From an uncultured Pelagibacteraceae bacterium (GTDB lineage: Bacteria > Pseudomonadota > Alphaproteobacteria > Pelagibacterales > Pelagibacteraceae): DNA of 57,130 bases. Below the pieces are notes generated by a model that was not told where the DNA came from, did not search any database, and was given only the letters and a program-made list of their open reading frames with translations. Positions 56,281 through 57,130 of this stretch are shown one piece after another (positions within the stretch are counted from its first letter, which is position 1; every line of letters begins with the position of its first letter). The position numbers and the translations under genes are program-made. The stretch covers positions 1 through 57,130 of the forward strand of contig CACITE010000007.1 in the NCBI GenBank assembly GCA_902589505.1. The letters are read 5' to 3'.

Positions 56281-56855
56281 ATATTTTTTAACACTCTTTC
56301 TTTTGTAATATTTTCCACTATAGCTGAAACATTGCTTTTATTTACCTCAATATTAATTATTTTTTTAATTGTTTCTTCTGATGTAATAGCAGCTATTTTA
56401 TTTATATTTGAAATAGAAGTTTTCTTTAGAAGCTTTATTTCTTGTTCAGCGGCTTCCACTTCTTTTTCAATTTCTTCATTTAATTTTTTCTTTTTATCTT
56501 CAATATCTTGATCAAGTTTTTTCTTACTATCTTCAACTATTTTTTTTGCTTGTCTTTTAGCTTCTTCTATAATTTTGTTATACTCATCAAGTTTCTTTTC
56601 AGCGTTTTCTTTAAATTTTTGAGCTTCATCAAGATCGTTAATCACTCTCGATTTTCTATTTTCAATATTGTATGTGATTTTGGGTAAAAATATTTTCCAT
56701 ATAACCAAATATAGTGAAGAAAAAATTAATATTAACCAAAAGACCTGGGCAGACCAAAACTCAGGATTTAACTGAGGCATTCCAGCCTCAGACCCATAGG
56801 CCTGACCCATATAAAAAATCAAAAAAATATTTAGGACAAAGCTAAATTTTTTCAT
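56277..56855 (-). CDS. ATP synthase subunit b'
   Basis: Second, divergent b-type stator subunit that pairs with b in alphaproteobacteria. 192 residues with a leader-like N-terminal hydrophobic segment (MKKFSFVLNIFLIFYMGQAY), then the MPQLNPEFWSAQVFWLIL membrane segment and a very charged coiled coil full of Glu and Lys. The leader is a feature of this subunit in several alphaproteobacteria. Follows atpE after 16 bases. Confidence 0.9.
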   Translation of the reverse strand: MKKFSFVLNIFLIFYMGQAYGSEAGMPQLNPEFWSAQVFWLILIFSSLYLVIWKIFLPKITYNIENRKSRVINDLDEAQKFKENAEKKLDEYNKIIEEAKRQAKKIVEDSKKKLDQDIEDKKKKLNEEIEKEVEAAEQEIKLLKKTSISNINKIAAITSEETIKKIINIEVNKSNVSAIVENITKERVLKNI

Positions 56856-56871
56856 ATTTTAATTTTATTTT

Positions 56872-57099
56872 TTAAAAAGCAAATAAAATTATTAATGCTA
56901 CTACCAGTCCAAACAGACCAGTAGCTTCTGCTAAAGCAAAACCCAAAAGTAAGTTAGGAAATTGTTTTGCTGCCGCAGAAGGATTTCTCATCGCTCCAGA
57001 CAAATAATTTCCAAAAATAAGACCAATACCTACTCCAGCTCCTGCTAACGCAATAGCCGCTAGACCTGCTCCTATCATCTTTGCTGCTTCTAACTCCAT
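56872..57099 (-). CDS. atpE: ATP synthase subunit c
   Basis: Proteolipid forming the rotor ring. 75 residues in two helices with the ion-binding Glu58 (GFALAEATGLF). The first helix is glycine-rich (AGAGVGIG). The composition near the carboxylate is of the proton-type. A strong AGGAGG lies five bases before the ATG. Confidence 0.97.
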   Translation of the reverse strand: MELEAAKMIGAGLAAIALAGAGVGIGLIFGNYLSGAMRNPSAAAKQFPNLLLGFALAEATGLFGLVVALIILFAF

Positions 57100-57112
57100 T
57101 CTTCCTCCTTTG

Positions 57113-57130
57113 TTAGTGGTGTAAGTTTAA
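57113..57130 (-). CDS. atpB: ATP synthase subunit a, C-terminal five codons
   Basis: The last bases read on the minus strand encode LNLHH and a TAA. This matches the usual His-ending C-terminus of AtpB (for example ...LHLH) and its expected place right before atpE. The rest lies beyond the window. Identity rests on position and these few residues. Confidence 0.6.
   Translation of the reverse strand, partial: LNLHH

Overview
The window is a low-GC, densely packed bacterial chromosome segment. It most likely comes from a marine alphaproteobacterium of the SAR11 clade (Pelagibacterales). Reasons, from sequence and family knowledge: strongly AT-biased coding, spacers that are usually 0-20 bp with frequent 1-23 bp gene overlaps, and alphaproteobacterial hallmarks. 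These hallmarks are cobS/cobT beside a zinc-motif DnaJ-like gene, the BamF-type lipoprotein, DUF2093, DUF2948 after murA, the b/b' ATP synthase pair, the short HisG plus HisZ pair, and a tRNA-His without G-1. I saw no insertion sequence, prophage, integrase, CRISPR array or rRNA. No gene-free stretch exceeds 300 bases; the longest (19320-19528) holds a candidate structured RNA.

Layout. 1-210 is the end of the window's reading of a TauE/SafE permease. 320-1172 carries rpmB and a queuosine-precursor transporter. 1178-4491 (minus) is dnaJ-like/cobS/cobT, followed by bolA. 4790-6398 (minus) is aroK-aroB. 6472-10630 (plus) has a small membrane protein, a large exported protein of unknown function, and def-fmt-truA. 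10627-17518 (minus) is a long run: rpmH-rnpA-yidD-yidC-argB-HAD nucleotidase-dapD-dapE-HDAC-like. 17598-19319 (plus) is a three-gene accessory-looking cassette (two-TM protein, 2OG-oxygenase-like protein, GT17-like glycosyltransferase).

19323-22461 has the RNA candidate, two small basic proteins, dcd, murA, a DUF2948 protein, infA and tRNA-Phe. 22488-23248 carries two tandem cold-shock genes with several palindromes and hairpins. 23308-26428 is tRNA-His, hisS, hisZ and hisG; a terminator inside hisG also faces groESL (26434-28387, minus). 28529-36623 (mostly plus) has a HAD phosphatase, ribF, ileS, lspA, a BamF-like lipoprotein, pgi, (rsmD, minus), a DUF2093 protein and an M23 peptidase.

36625-45950 (minus) is a continuous ten-gene run. 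In transcription order it encodes a periplasmic metallo-beta-lactamase-fold protein, a HAD dehalogenase, a tandem CDGSH Fe-S protein, a quinone oxidoreductase, ubiA, an MsbA-like exporter, waaA, lpxK, an LpxL-type acyltransferase and a RecB/Cas4-like nuclease-fold protein. rsmE diverges from it with overlapping start codons. 46820-52811 (plus) is a cytochrome c oxidase operon with two subunit-III genes. thrC follows, then rnhA, thrB and the F-type ATP synthase Fo genes (atpB tail, atpE, b', b) on the minus strand.

Together the window is mostly housekeeping: translation start and maturation, envelope biogenesis, lysine/arginine/histidine/threonine/aromatic synthesis, and respiration with ATP synthesis. 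The least explained parts are the 17598-19463 cassette plus RNA candidate, the cold-shock regulatory region, the CxxC-paired nuclease-fold protein, and cobST without a visible cobN.
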